Assembly (NCBI RefSeq): GCF_030848805.1
Contig: NC_092363.1
Coordinates: 992,001 to 1,056,000 of the forward strand
DNA length: 64,000 nt
Source: Temnothorax longispinosus
Lineage: Eukaryota > Arthropoda > Insecta > Hymenoptera > Formicidae
Direction of reading: 5' to 3'
Below, piece by piece: positions 12,141 to 23,861 of this stretch (position 1 is its first letter; each line of letters begins with the position of its first letter). The notes beneath the pieces are model-generated. The model was not told the origin of the DNA, ran no database searches, and saw only the letters and a program-made list of their open reading frames with translations. A program made the translations under genes and the position numbers.

Positions 12141-14103
12141 GATACGGAAAATACGTGATGAAACGTTATTAGATTGTCCTGTTTCTATGGCAATTATCTT
12201 GAAATAAAGAAGACTTTTGTATCAAAATTTTTCTTATCAAACAGATGTCAAAGGGGATCAGCAGTTTATCGCAACTTTTTTACTTTAATTACTATATATT
12301 ATCGTATGTCTCTGCAATTAAGCAACAAATTAAGATTCCGTTGAGGTAAAGTCCGCTTGAGATTAACTGAAGAGTATAATTTTGCAACCAAAATTTTTGT
12401 ATTTGTTTCATAAAATTTGTTAAGAGATCCTTATTTTCAATAAATTTACTATTTGACAGCGATCAGCTGCACAGTATTTTTGTTAAGAGACAAAAAATCA
12501 ATCCTAAATCAGGCAAAGAAAAATGCACTGAAAAAATGGAATATTCTACGTAAAGTTCAAAAGCAATTCGAAAATAAAGCAGAACATTTTTGAATTGACG
12601 CTTACAATTATATATAATAGTATTTTAATTATTAAGTATGCAACACTTCATGGAGTTACTAGAGGGAGTTACGGTAAAACCGCGTGAAAAAGACAGAAAG
12701 GGAGAGGAAAGAGTAGGCAGCAAAGAGGGGCAGGAGGAAATAAGAAGAGAAGAAGTGGAAGAAGTATTAATCAGCACGGGTATTCTCTAACTCCTTAACA
12801 ACAGTTTCGGTATCGTTGCGCAGTTTTTTTACCATATATAATACGTGCGCAACGATATCAAAACTGTCGTTAAGAAGTTAGAAAATCCCCGTGCAGGGAA
12901 ATGAGAGAGAAGGAAGCTGCAGGCACGGATGGACTGACAAATGAGGTATGGATTTATGGAGGCAAGAGATTGAAGGAAAAAATATGGGAGATATGCGATA
13001 CAGCATGGAGGACAGCATGGAGGCGAGAGATTGAAGGAAAAAATGCGTGCACGAAGCGGAGAGTGCATAGTCGAAACCGGGATTGAGCAGATCGAATAAT
13101 AGTACCAATAGTAAAAAAAAAAGCAGGGTAAGAAGTGCAGGATTACAGAGGGGTAACATTAATGAACACAAGTTGTAAAATATATGCAGCAATATTGGCT
13201 AAGAGGCTAGAGAAAGAGGCAGAGGAAAAGGGGATACTACCAGAAACACAGACAGGATTTAGAAAAAGGAAAGGAACAATGGAAAATATATATGCACTGA
13301 ACTACGTGATTGGAAGAGCTATGAGCAAGAAAAAGGGAAGCTGGTAGAAGCATTTATAGATCTGAAAGCAGCATTCGACTCCGTGGGTAGAGATAGAATA
13401 TAGGAAGTAATGAAAAGAGAAAGAATCAGTGATCAGCTGAGGACAAGGATAGAAGGCTTATACGAGAAGACAAGATGCGTAGTGAGGGTAAAAGGAGAAA
13501 AAGGACCATGCTTCTGGACGGTCAAAGGAGTTAGGCAAGGATGCCCACTGAGCGCTATACTCTTATTCATATCTCTGCTGGCGGATATAGAGAAAACAAT
13601 GAGGAAGGGACAGGACGGAGGGGTAGTAATAGGGAAAATAAAATTCTGGACATTAGCATACGCGGATGACATAGTAGCTATAGCAGAAGATGAAGAAGAG
13701 ATGAAGAGAATGCTGAAAAAATTGGAAAAATACTTTGACAGAAAGAAGCTAAGAGTGAACGTAGGGAAAACAAAGGTAATAAAATTTAGGAAGGGAGAAG
13801 GTAAAATGAAGAAAGTAGAGTGGAGATGGAAGAAAGAAGAATAAAAGAGGTGAAGGAATTCTGTTACCTAGGGTACACATTTCAAAGGAACGGAAGGCAG
13901 GAGGCGCAAATAAACGAAAGAGTAAGGAAAGCAGCGGTGGCAATGAAACAGGTCTGGGGGATAGGAAAAAGAATTGTCGGAAGGGATTGGGTAAGAAGGA
14001 TAAAATTCGACTCACTGGTAGCAAGCATAGCGTTGTATGGAGCAGAGCTATGGGGATGGAAAGAAAGAGAAAAAATAGAAAGAATGCATGAAAGATATAT
14101 GTA
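12141..14103 (+). pseudogene. Broken LINE: reverse transcriptase fragment, copy A
   Basis: Remnant of a non-LTR retrotransposon. The finger region reads 'KEAAGTDGLTNEVWIYGG' near 12910-12963; further on come 'DYRGVTLMNTSCKIYA' (13141 on), 'QTGFRKRKGTMENIYAL' and, after a frameshift near 13342 and a stop at about 13400, 'IDLKAAFDSV', 'GVRQGCPLSA' and the catalytic box 'AYADDIVAIA' (about 13657-13686). A second frame change lies near 13830. Sequence before the reverse transcriptase is cut by a palindromic MITE (12774-12894). The 3' part is missing: at 14103 the LINE passes directly into the ankyrin pseudogene. The first 950 bp recur at 34409-36877. It cannot encode an active enzyme. Confidence 0.85.
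12774..12894. mobile_element. About 120-bp palindromic MITE in the LINE
   Basis: Ends 'cacgggtattctctaactcc' and an imperfect reverse complement pair around a short centre. It sits between the LINE segments 'EEVEEVLISTG' and 'EKEAAGTDG', breaking that frame. CAG lies on both sides and may be a three-base target duplication. The same insertion is present in the second LINE copy at 34.4-36.9 kb. Confidence 0.65.
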
Positions 14104-14795
14104 TAGAGAGCAAACCATCAGCGTCCATTGCTGTTAATAATGATGACATAATACATCTGTTCAGCGCTTATAAAGATTTGATTAAAAGAGCTGATGCCAA
14201 TGAAAAAGACATTGATGGAAGAACACCGTTACACTACACTCAGTTAGCAAATGGACAGGCAAGTGTTGTGAACACATTATGTGTCTTACTAAAAAACAGC
14301 TTGTGTTAATCAAGTTACTAATAAAGGTAATATACTATTACACACTGCTACTTCTAAAAGTTTTAAAATAATTGTTGAAGTTTTATTACAACATGTAAGA
14401 GTTATGATAAAGTAAACAATTTTTTCAATACTAAAACCGCTGCTAGTGGCGCTACATCGCTTCACGTTGCAGCCAAAAATGATTTTTTGGATATTACCAA
14501 GTCCTTATTAAAACGTGGTGCAATTTATAACATTAAAAATAATGAAGGTAAAACACCTCTTGATCTTTCTAATGACCAAAACGTTAATGACTTACTGAAA
14601 CTAGTTGAAGAAATGTTTAGAGATGCAAAAAATGGTAATGTTGAAATAATCAGCAAATTAAAAGCGATAAAACCGGATGAGTATATAGTTGTAACAAATG
14701 CTCATAATAATCAAGGAAATACGTTATTGCAAGTTGCTATAGCTAATGAACACAACAATGTTGCGAGTAAGTTGTCAGAAATGCTAAAAAAGTGA
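14104..14795 (+). pseudogene. Ankyrin-repeat pseudogene, Wolbachia-like
   Basis: Three pieces of one ankyrin-repeat protein lie in different frames. Piece 1 (about 14104-14290) has 'DIDGRTPLHYTQLANG'; piece 2 (about 14307-14395) has 'NKGNILLHTATSKSFK'; piece 3 (about 14393-14795) has 'GATSLHVAAKNDFLDITKSL', 'NNEGKTPLDLS' and ends with 'HNNQGNTLLQVAIANEHNN'. The TPLH/SLHVAA motifs are the ankyrin helix signature. Two frameshifts and no proper start show it is dead. From memory, this protein style occurs in Wolbachia and in hymenopteran genomes with Wolbachia-derived ankyrin genes; that origin is inference. It abuts a truncated LINE at its 5' side. Confidence 0.75.
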
Positions 14796-14895
14796 GATGA
14801 AAATTAGCAACTTGTCAATATAAAAAAGAGAATTAAAAGCTTAAAACTTTAAGGATGTTTTATATATTTGTCACCATGCCAGGGTACTGTCGGCT

Positions 14896-14978
14896 AATCA
14901 CCCCGTACATCTGAATTTAAAGCGATTACTGAAACCTTATAAGAGATTTTATGTTCCACTTGGGATTTAAAGGAACTA
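14896..14978. repeat. 83-bp direct repeat, left of the Kelch gene
   Basis: It contains 'aatcaccccgtacatctgaa' and matches 18686-18768 in the same orientation at roughly 90 percent by eye. The two copies bracket the Kelch gene. The rest of 14796-15285 shows no coding sequence and would hold the 3' UTR of the Kelch gene. Confidence 0.8.
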
Positions 14979-15285
14979 ATCATTATCACCATGTACAAAC
15001 AAGTGCCAAATATAATGTTTGATAGTTACAATGGTTGAAATTTTTTCAATACAGTACGAAAATGTAAAAATCCTATAAAAATTGTTACATGCTAAGAAGA
15101 AATATAATACTTATCTAAAATTGTTTCAGGAAAATAACAATGTGACTAATTTAACATGCATGCAATATCACAAGAGAGCAGATTCTGTCATATTTCTGAA
15201 ACACCTAAATCATTTGCAATTACAAATATAAATTGCATAATTAGCAAGTGCAATTACTGATCGTTTAGTAAAAATAATCTACATG

Positions 15286-18200
15286 TCATTGGGTTAAATT
15301 TTTTACAACAGCAACACAGAGTCCCGCACGGCCAGTCTTAAGAGGAGCAACCTATAAACATAAAAAAGGTTTAAGTTTACAAAATATATTTACAATTATT
15401 TCTATTTACCCTATTCAATTACAGGAATAGTTTATACACTCACAGATTCCCATTCGTTGAGATGTGGATCGTAGGCTTCCACTAGTGTGAGACATTGTTG
15501 GCCGTGATCTCCTCCCACGGCCATAATGCCCGATCTACAATAGCTGTAGTAAGCTGTAGTAAGCCTCAAGCCGTAAGAAATTGACCAATTACAGGCGAAT
15601 GTGAGGAGAATAATCGACTGTGATTGGTCAGTTTCTTACATCTTGAGGCTTACTACAGCTTACTACAGCTATTGTAGATCGGGCATAAGTCGGTCACCTA
15701 ATACGCACACACCAACTCTACTCCGGGGCACACTCATTGGCGCAACCATAGTCCACGTATCGGTTTTAGGATCATATCTATATTGTTACATCGCATTATA
15801 TATAACTTGAAAGTTTTAACATATAATGTAACAGCAGCTTTATACCTTTCTACACAGTCGAATCTGCTAACATTGGGATTGCTAGCTGAACTGTCGTTAC
15901 CACCGAGTGCATAAAGACAACCATTCATTACTCCTACGCCTACACAGCCTCGTCTCTTTGACATAGGTGCGCACGGTGTCCATTTGTTCGTGTGCGGATC
16001 GTAACATTCTACTGTATTTAAGCAGGAACTGATATCTGCTCCTCCTACGGCATACAATCTAAAACATCATAAAAAATTTAATATCAAATTTATTTTAAAA
16101 AAATTTAATATTTAATAAAATTTAAAGTTAATAAAATAATATTTATACAAAGACACGTACTAAAAAGGACATTAAAATGATTGAAAACAGATATGACATA
16201 TAAATTTAATAATTTATCTGTAAAGACTTACTTATCATTTAACACAGCTACACCGACTCCACATCTTTGTACGGACATAGGGCATATTGAACTCCAATGA
16301 CCTGTTCCCGGATCCCATCTCTCTACCGCATTAAGAAAACAATTACCGTCGTAACCACCAACAGCATATAAAAATCCACCTAAGACTGCCATTCCTGAGA
16401 AAGAATATTATAACGTATTTGCCAGGGTTTGATTATGAATAAATGAAATAAATTGCACATTAATTTTGCAAATTCTCATGCATTTGCACATACCTAATCC
16501 GAATCGATGAACATTCATAGGTGGTAGAGTGCTCCACGTAAAAGTGGAAAAATCAAAGCATTCTACTGTGTTCAATACTTTTCTACCGCGTGGACGTACT
16601 CTACCGCCCGCGACAATCAATTTTTTATCGATTACCACTGCGCCAAATAGTAATCTACTGTTCATGGCTGCTAAAGATCTCCAGGCATTATCGCGTAATG
16701 AAAATGCATCTATAGATGTTGCACCTAGAAAGTACGTTGCAAATTATTTCGCTTGGAAAAAGTAAAATAGTGCGACAATATTGGCATAATAAATTTTCTT
16801 TACATTAATCGTGATTTATTAATTATCAGTTATGCGATTAATATTAAATAATTCATTTTGGATATAATAAATTACCTTTATTGTCGTGCGTCCCTCCGAC
16901 AGCTAACAACGTACCCACAGTGGCTTTTCTGGGTTTCGTCCTGCCTGTTTGAAGCAAAGGTCTTCGCTCAGGCAGCAAATGATACTTCAATGCTTCCATT
17001 ACTAATTCCTGCACCATTCTTTGGTCTTTGAACATTTCGTTACTCTCAATATTGTCAGCTATAAACTGTTTTGATTTATTAGTTAAGCTAATGCACAAGT
17101 TCTGTCGAGTGAAAAAATTGAGCTGTCGATGAACTTACCGCGGGTGATAGCAACGGTAATTTGACTAAACCTAATAATTTACTGGCATCTTTGCTCCTGT
17201 TTTCTGGATCGTGTTCCAGCCAAGTTACTAGAGCCTGAAATAATAATAAAACAATAACGATTCTATTTATTCTGCATCTCAGCTTAGATATTTTAATTGC
17301 ATTTGTATGAAATATTTGCTCAAACATAAATATAAACTCAAACATAAATATAAATTGGTTCGCTCTCAACAAACAGTTTGTCTTACATGAAAGATAGTTT
17401 CTTCCGAGGGAACATTAAGATCCTCAGACTCAAGTAACTTCGAAACTTCATTGGCAGATAGCAGTAAGAATTCTTCATTTTTTGTAACTTCTATGAAATG
17501 TTTGGTAGTGTATGCGTGTGCATATTCAACCAATTCCGAACAACCTTGCGTATCGGCGAACATCCGTATGCCCAGACAGTTGCTTGGGTGAAGTTGTTTG
17601 ACGAGAAACTGACAGCACGCTTTAATAACTGGATTCATTTGTAACAAACATGCTGTTACAAGTAAAGTCTCTACGCTATCTTCCTGTAATTCTATGCAAC
17701 CTGCAAGTATACAAAAGAACACGTTATTAAGAATTGACAAGAAATCCAGAAATTAACAAAAACGGCTTAAAAAAATATCTGCAAATGCCTTTATCGTAAC
17801 GTTAATATTCGTGAAATGTTTTCTTACATGAAACACCTTCTCAAGTAGAATTACCTGTATAACAATAAAGAACCAAAGCCCATAAAGCATCTCCATCAAC
17901 ATTCATTAATTCTATTTCATTTTGTACCGACTCTCGCATAGAATTTGTGAACATGGCAGCAAAATATTCTGAGCCAACACTGAGTACTAATCGATGAGCT
18001 GGGATACGCTTATTTCCTAAGAAAAGCACAGAACAGAGAAAGAAAATATGAGAAATGGGATGTCACACAAGTTCATCGAGTGCGAGGAATATTTTCAATA
18101 TGTTGTTACAAAATATACTCTCTCTTCAATTTGTACTGGTTAAAAACTTTGAATAACAACTTTTAACAATAAAAAGCATTTCTCTTTGAATCTCTTAATT

Positions 18201-18527
18201 ATACATAAAAATATACATAAAATTATATTAGAAAATGCACATTTTATGTAAACAAATTGGTATAAAATAAATAATAACTCTCCTCGTTTTTATTAATTAA
18301 AACGTTTGATTAACCATTATCATCTGAATCATTACAAGTCCAATTGACAGTTGACACATAGGTGCGTTAATTGTTATCAAAACAAAAAGCATCCCGGAGC
18401 CCGGTAAAGGGCGGGTACACTCACCCGCGATCAGCGTGACGTCTGTCAGTTGTTGCTTGTGCAGATAACTCTCCATAATTTGGAGGCTACTTTCCGCGTG
18501 CTTCGGCGAGATGGACACACATGACAT
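15286..18527 (-). CDS. KLHL5: BTB-BACK-Kelch protein, KLHL1/4/5 group
   Basis: Predicted substrate adaptor of a Cullin-3 ubiquitin ligase. Ten exons on the minus strand: 18527-18425, 18016-17855, 17700-17387, 17234-17139, 17065-16876, 16724-16494, 16394-16232, 16058-15846, 15777-15444 and 15351-15286; every junction is GT-AG and keeps phase. Without an insertion in exon 9 the product has 569 residues: BTB about 20-125 ('LTDVTLIAG', 'RIPAHRLVLS', 'YFAAMFTNSM'), BACK about 130-235 ('LHPSNCLGIRMFADTQGC'), then 'KYHLLPERRPLLQ' and six Kelch blades from about 275 ('LYAVGG', 'LNTVEC', 'CVERYDPKTDTW'). Human KLHL5 and KLHL4 share this line-up and many of these words; they have a longer N-terminus. 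The start at 18527 is the first ATG after an in-frame stop. A MITE at 15527-15685 adds an in-frame stop after residue about 527, so this allele loses the closing strand of the propeller. Confidence 0.9.
15527..15685. mobile_element. 159-bp MITE inside Kelch exon 9
   Basis: Inverted ends 'tgcccgatctacaatagctg' pair over about 45 bp at the tips, and further inward around 'gattggtc'. TAA at 15524-15526 and 15686-15688 is the target duplication, as in PIF/Harbinger elements. Removing the element and one TAA joins '..GDRLM' to 'AVGGDHGQQC..' in the correct frame, which proves the insertion site. Element plus duplication is 162 bp, a multiple of three, but the frame reads 'PDLQ' and then TAG within it. 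Confidence 0.92.
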
Positions 18528-18685
18528 TGTGGGGGTAATTATTTAGAATAGGCGCTGCACCTAGAATATCAATAAAGTTATGCTCATTCGACGAGTTTTG
18601 ACACGAAACGAAAGAATCTGGCAGAACAATGAGGCGGTCTGCCCTGCGAAGCGAGATATTTAGCGTTAAAGTTGACGACTCTCAG

Positions 18686-18768
18686 AATCACCCCGTACAT
18701 CTGAATTTAAGGCGATTACTGAAATCTTATAGGAGACCTTATGTTTCACTTGGGATTTAAAGGAACTA
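18686..18768. repeat. 83-bp direct repeat, right of the Kelch gene
   Basis: Second copy of the repeat at 14896-14978, same orientation, 3.8 kb away. Confidence 0.8.
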
Positions 18769-20455
18769 CCCCGATAGCCAAGCGTGATAGAGCATATTGA
18801 GCAAACTAATGCATTGCATGTGTTTTCATATATTTGCTGCAAATTTGCTGACATCGAAATAGAACACGTTACAAATACAGCTTATACATGCAATCAGTTG
18901 ACGCAATTTCAAGAGCAAACGGTCTGCAATATTGGTACGTTATATTATCTGCAACATGACAGCAATGAATGATTCATCGTTCGATCTTGAGCATCATGAT
19001 GCAAACGTGACGGCAACAACACATATATAATGATTTCCATCCGTTATTGTGTATATGTCATGAAGCTATGAAATTTTTTAATTGTACGTATCTCGTTGCT
19101 AACGAAGTGTTGACAATATAAAATTGTCACAAATCCCCCACAAATTGATGCTGTCACGTTGCAATCAATTTGCTGTTAATAGAAATATAATGCATATGAG
19201 TTCAACCCGACAAGCATAATGCTGTCTCACCTTGTCCCGAGTTTGTCAAAATTAATTGCATTAACGACAAGCTGCTTGTTGGCAACATGGCAGCAAACTC
19301 ACAGCATTTGGCTATCTGGGTAATCATTATCATCATGTATGTTACGTATACCAGCTCACGCATGAGCCAGGTCAAATGATTTGATGAGAAAGCTAGACAC
19401 AAAACTAAAAGATGGACTGTTCGTAGATTGTGTATTAGCATATGTATCCCAATTGAAAATATATATCGTATAAATAAAGATCATATAATGAAAGTAAGCT
19501 GTACCAAATACAATGTAAAGAATAAAGTAATTAGTCGGAACGGATCCTTTCCTTGATATTGGTAACGCCTCTATCTTACAATAATAATTATCTACATGAA
19601 ATGTATCTCGTATTGTAGATCGACACTTATATGAAAGTGAGACGTATCTTAACTTGTCTGATCTCGACGAAATTGAAGTCATCAATCACCAATCGTATTA
19701 ATTTTTATCAAGAAAAGGACATTGTTTCAACATGAACAAACAGCACATAATATATATATGAAAGAATATACAGCAAAGATCTCGGCAAAGATATTGATAA
19801 ACGCATAAAGAAGTAACATGCATAGAATCGATGTGTCAATTTAACTGCTCGTAAATGGATATGTTTCTGAAAACAATGTTCTTCAATCTACAAGGATTAA
19901 TTTCACTAATTACGAAAGAAAAAATGAAAGAAAAAATATAACTAGTAAGCTCAATGAGTCGTCAGATATATCAGATGAATAATCCTTGATCATAGATATT
20001 GACACACTAATTCTCGTTAAAAGAATACAAATATCGCTTGCAATAATTTATCTGAAAGTATCTATTATCTTTCTTGAAAAGAGAACGCACGCAAGATTAC
20101 TTATTGAAACGTAAACGAAAGATCTATACTCGAATCGCACGAGATAATTAATAATAAGAATATTTACAAGAAGAAACGCTTAACTTAATCAGACTTCGAT
20201 TTACAAAAATCAATACGTTATTGTTAGAGAAATATATTCTGATAATATGTAATAAACTTTATATTGAAATAAAAGAACTTTAATGGCGGTTGCAACCTCA
20301 CAAGAAGAAACGTATTATATTAATATGTCTACTGAGCTCAGTGTTCACAATATTGAATAATGAACCACGAAGATTAATCTAGTCTTTCTCACGGATGAAG
20401 AATCCTCAGTTTGTACGCTCGTGTAATGGTTGGTCGTCGCGACCAGGCCCGTCAG

Positions 20456-20458
<3 letters not shown>

Positions 20459-20491
<33 letters not shown>
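20459..20491. repeat. (TC)n microsatellite
   Basis: About 16 TC dinucleotides. Confidence 0.95.
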
Positions 20492-20494
<3 letters not shown>

Positions 20495-21485
20495 ATTGTT
20501 ACCTGAGTACTGTCGATACTAGTGAATACGTTCTCTAATGCTTCTACCGAGCTCGAAAGGATGTTCCAGAACTTTCCTGATGCGTCGTTCCTTGTCCGTC
20601 TCTCTCAGCAGCTCTCGCGTATAAAAGGTAGATGCTCGTTGTTGAATGTAATAAGGCCGTTCACAGGCTCGCCCTTCTCGTCCGACAGAAATTATTGTTC
20701 GGTTAATCTACAACTCATTAACACAAGAAGTATTACAAAGATAAACTGCGACAACGTGCGACGCAACAAAGAATGTAATACATGATCTGTCGAGGAGGAC
20801 GTACACGAGAATGAACGCTCGCCGGGCTGCACGCACGAGCCTCAAGCCTGCAACCTGCACGCTCCCGCATGCGCATTTGCAGATTCTCGACCATTCTCGA
20901 TTTCCGGATCGCAACGTGGTCTGCGCCGCGCGCGCAGTAATTATACCAAGTTCAGTACACCGCGGACATACACACACAGTTACACATACACACAGTCATA
21001 TATAGTACATAATCAAGAGAGGGCCTCTGACCAATCCACCTCTCTTAATTGTCTCAAAAGTGTCTTCCAATGTGTGAGATGAAAAGGGATTTTACATAAG
21101 GGATCATAGTCCAAAGAGAAAAAATTGTACGAGGAAAAAAAGGAATATTTAAAAGTGCGAGATAAAAAAAGGAATTTATAAGGTGGAAGAAAGCATAGGG
21201 GATCATCGTAGACCAAGGAGAAAAGATTGTACGAGGAAAAAAGGGATTATACAGAGTTGAAGAAAATCACGGATCAAGACCAAATTACGCTATATAGCCC
21301 AAAGGCGGGGCTGAAGGCGATAATAACCCCAACCGGGGTTAACAACTACAAAAAAAAAAAACTTGAGAGACACACGGTAAGTACGAAGTACGCGCGGAGC
21401 GAGACCGACCGTGACTCTTTACGCGACGCGACGATTAATTACTATTATACTTATTTTATTTACTGTTTATTAACTGTTTATTTAC

Positions 21486-21817
21486 TGTTGAGAAATAAGT
21501 AAATTTAGCTTAGTCATGTAAGGACATGTATAGGTACGACTGAGCGACACTGAGGGAGCACGCAACGAGCACGCAACGAGCACGTAAGCATAGATGGGGA
21601 AAAGGTATAGCGTCCGTTAGAAAGACACCACACAAGCGACGCGCGGTGCGAGCATATTCAGAAAGATAAGAGACTCTCTCGAAGTCGACACGCGGTCGAG
21701 CGCTCCAGCGTAAGCGTATCATATACAGAATAAAGATGTATATAACGAATTAAATAGAAACTCGTTAATCCTCATCGTTTCATTAACTTCACCACTCCCG
21801 CACCATTGAACTTAACA
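21486..21817. mobile_element. Solo LTR (332 bp)
   Basis: This segment is absent from copy 1 of the dispersed unit. It begins 'tgttgagaaataagt' and ends 'gaacttaaca', the TG...CA ends of an LTR, and has an AATAAA signal near 21729. Flanks are 'tttac' and 'attac', a five-base duplication with one mismatch. No internal retroviral genes are present, so it is a solo LTR left by recombination. Gypsy and BEL/Pao both make five-base duplications; the family is undecided. Confidence 0.75.
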
Positions 21818-23696
21818 ATTACTACGTTTACGTGAGTGTTTATACATACAGGTTAATAACCTATTTACTGTTTACTACGTTTACGTGAGTGTTTATACAT
21901 ACAGGTTAATAACCTATTTACTGTTTACTACGTTTACGTGAGTGTTTATACATACAGGTTAATAACTGAATTTGAATTGCTTCGTGCTCTTATCTGGAGA
22001 TTTCGTATCCCTACATCGTGTTACCATTGCAACGCTGGCTGCCGGAACAGAAGGTTCTCTACGCTTGGCAGAAAGTGACGACTGACACGTTCGATCCCGA
22101 CTTCGTTGATCGCAGAAGAGCTGGACTCGAGGTACGTTTCCGATTTGCACGTATAACAGTATCGTGCGATGAATGTTGTACCCAATTATAACCTCAAATG
22201 AAGTTGTGCACGTTGCTAGTAACGCTGTCTGTAAAAATTTGCGTGAAAGATGATATATAATCATATTAACACATTACATTATTTTTAGACGTAGCTGTGA
22301 TGAAAGAGAATTAGATGGTGACTTAAGCTGAAATTTCATGCGAGCGAAGAAAAGCCAGCGTTTATCCCCACTCCACCTCACTGTAAAGCCAGCGTAGAAC
22401 AGCTAAAGAAGAATTGTGTATAATAAAAATAGAGTACTCCAATTATTATAGACAGTACATCGCGTACGTTGAATATTCTAGACGTACAGTGGCAGCTGCA
22501 GTTGCAGCAGAGGTTGTAAGAAGACGACGCATAGCCGCTACAGCTGCAGCTATATATTTAATGAAAAAAAAAGAAGATACGCGAAGAAAAGGTTGCAACA
22601 AAAAATATTAAAAAATATTAAAAAATAATATTAAAAAATATTTGGATCCATTGTTTTTGCTAGAGCACCTTCGTTGCATGAAAGCTTAATTACGAAAACA
22701 TGTGACGTCGAAAATCGAAAGCAGCGATAAATGGTGACTTCTGACATTTCCACTAAATAAAAATCAATTTTAGATTAGTCGGACTATCAAAGTCACAAGT
22801 TGTGGAACGCTCTATATTTAGCACTAATAAAAAATATATGTGCGTATTATAGTCCTGGCAACTACAGTTCGACAACGCACATCTTAGTTTTGCTCTTACG
22901 CAATCGAGAATCGCGTTTTACATGTCATTATGATCTGTTTAAACATTCAGGTATATCGGATGTGAAGTATAAGTTTAACTTTGCGTGAAGCCACTTAACT
23001 TCTTTTCGTAAAACATTAAGTCAGTTTTTCCCCATATACGTCATTCATCTTTAATTCAAGGTATAATAAATAAACTCTCGCACGTAATAAAACTATATAT
23101 AAACTGTATAAAATATAACTTATGATCGTCAATATTATCATTGTTACAATTTTAAATGAAGAAATAGGATAAAGTTATTAGGAATACTGGGTTTTCTCAT
23201 CATATATTTTCGAAAGTTTCAGAAGATTGAAAACAATGCAACTTATATGTTTTATAGATAAGATAAAACCATAATTTTCAAAGCCTGAATCGTAGTGCAC
23301 GATTATAGCGCATCTCGAAGTATTAAAATCTTATATTTTTTGCGCAGGAGCATAAAATAATTATGACGCTTCTTTTTTCGATGTGAATAGAACACAGGTG
23401 AAAATGTTGCTGGAGGGCGCGAAGGCACTAACAAGTTTTCAATTACACACGAACAGCAGTATATATGTTCAATGTTTATTTCTCTCTGTAAAACATCGTT
23501 GGTACATCGATAAATGGTACACCAATTGCATTAATTTGCATATGTTTATGTTAGATCTAAAAAACGAAGGAAGTTGTCATGAGGCACAATTCGAGTCTTG
23601 CACCCGATATTCTTTTCGATCTGTGGAGGATCGGCGATACCGACCGAATGATGCAATTATATCACTTATCACTCTATCAAAAAGAGCTTTTACGAT

Positions 23697-23861
23697 TGTA
23701 GGAGATTTGGGGCCGTAGGGCCAGTATTGATGAGGGATCGGAGAAATTAGCGTAGTAGTGGAGCAGTCGTGGGGTAGCAGCCTAAGTGCTAGGCTTGTGA
23801 GCGAAGGATCCCGAGTTCAAGTCCCGGTAGCTCCGTTAATTTTTCTCTGCGCTTACACGAT
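23697..23861 (+). mobile_element. tRNA-like SINE insertion
   Basis: Compared with copy 1, about 165 bp are inserted here, bounded by 'tacgat' and 'acacgat'. 23760-23834 folds like a degenerate tRNA: 'ggagc' and 'gctcc' ends and a B-box-like 'gagttcaagtccc'. The anticodon arm does not pair properly, so a working tRNA is unlikely. Confidence 0.65.

Larger units (their letters stand above)
18528..20942. other. Intergenic DNA upstream of the Kelch gene
   Basis: No conserved coding exon was recognised. It should include the promoter and 5' UTR of the Kelch gene. It holds the right 83-bp direct repeat (18686-18768) and a TC microsatellite (20459-20491). The part 20500-20940 is GC-richer and unassigned. 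Confidence 0.5.

Noticed and set aside
14104..14795. Bacterial contamination of the assembly
   Set aside because: Both flanks are insect DNA (LINE and Kelch gene), and the ankyrin frames are broken, which fits an old insertion better than symbiont DNA.
23760..23834. Functional tRNA gene
   Set aside because: Acceptor and T arms are suggestive but the anticodon stem does not pair, and the segment is a recent insertion absent from the sister copy.
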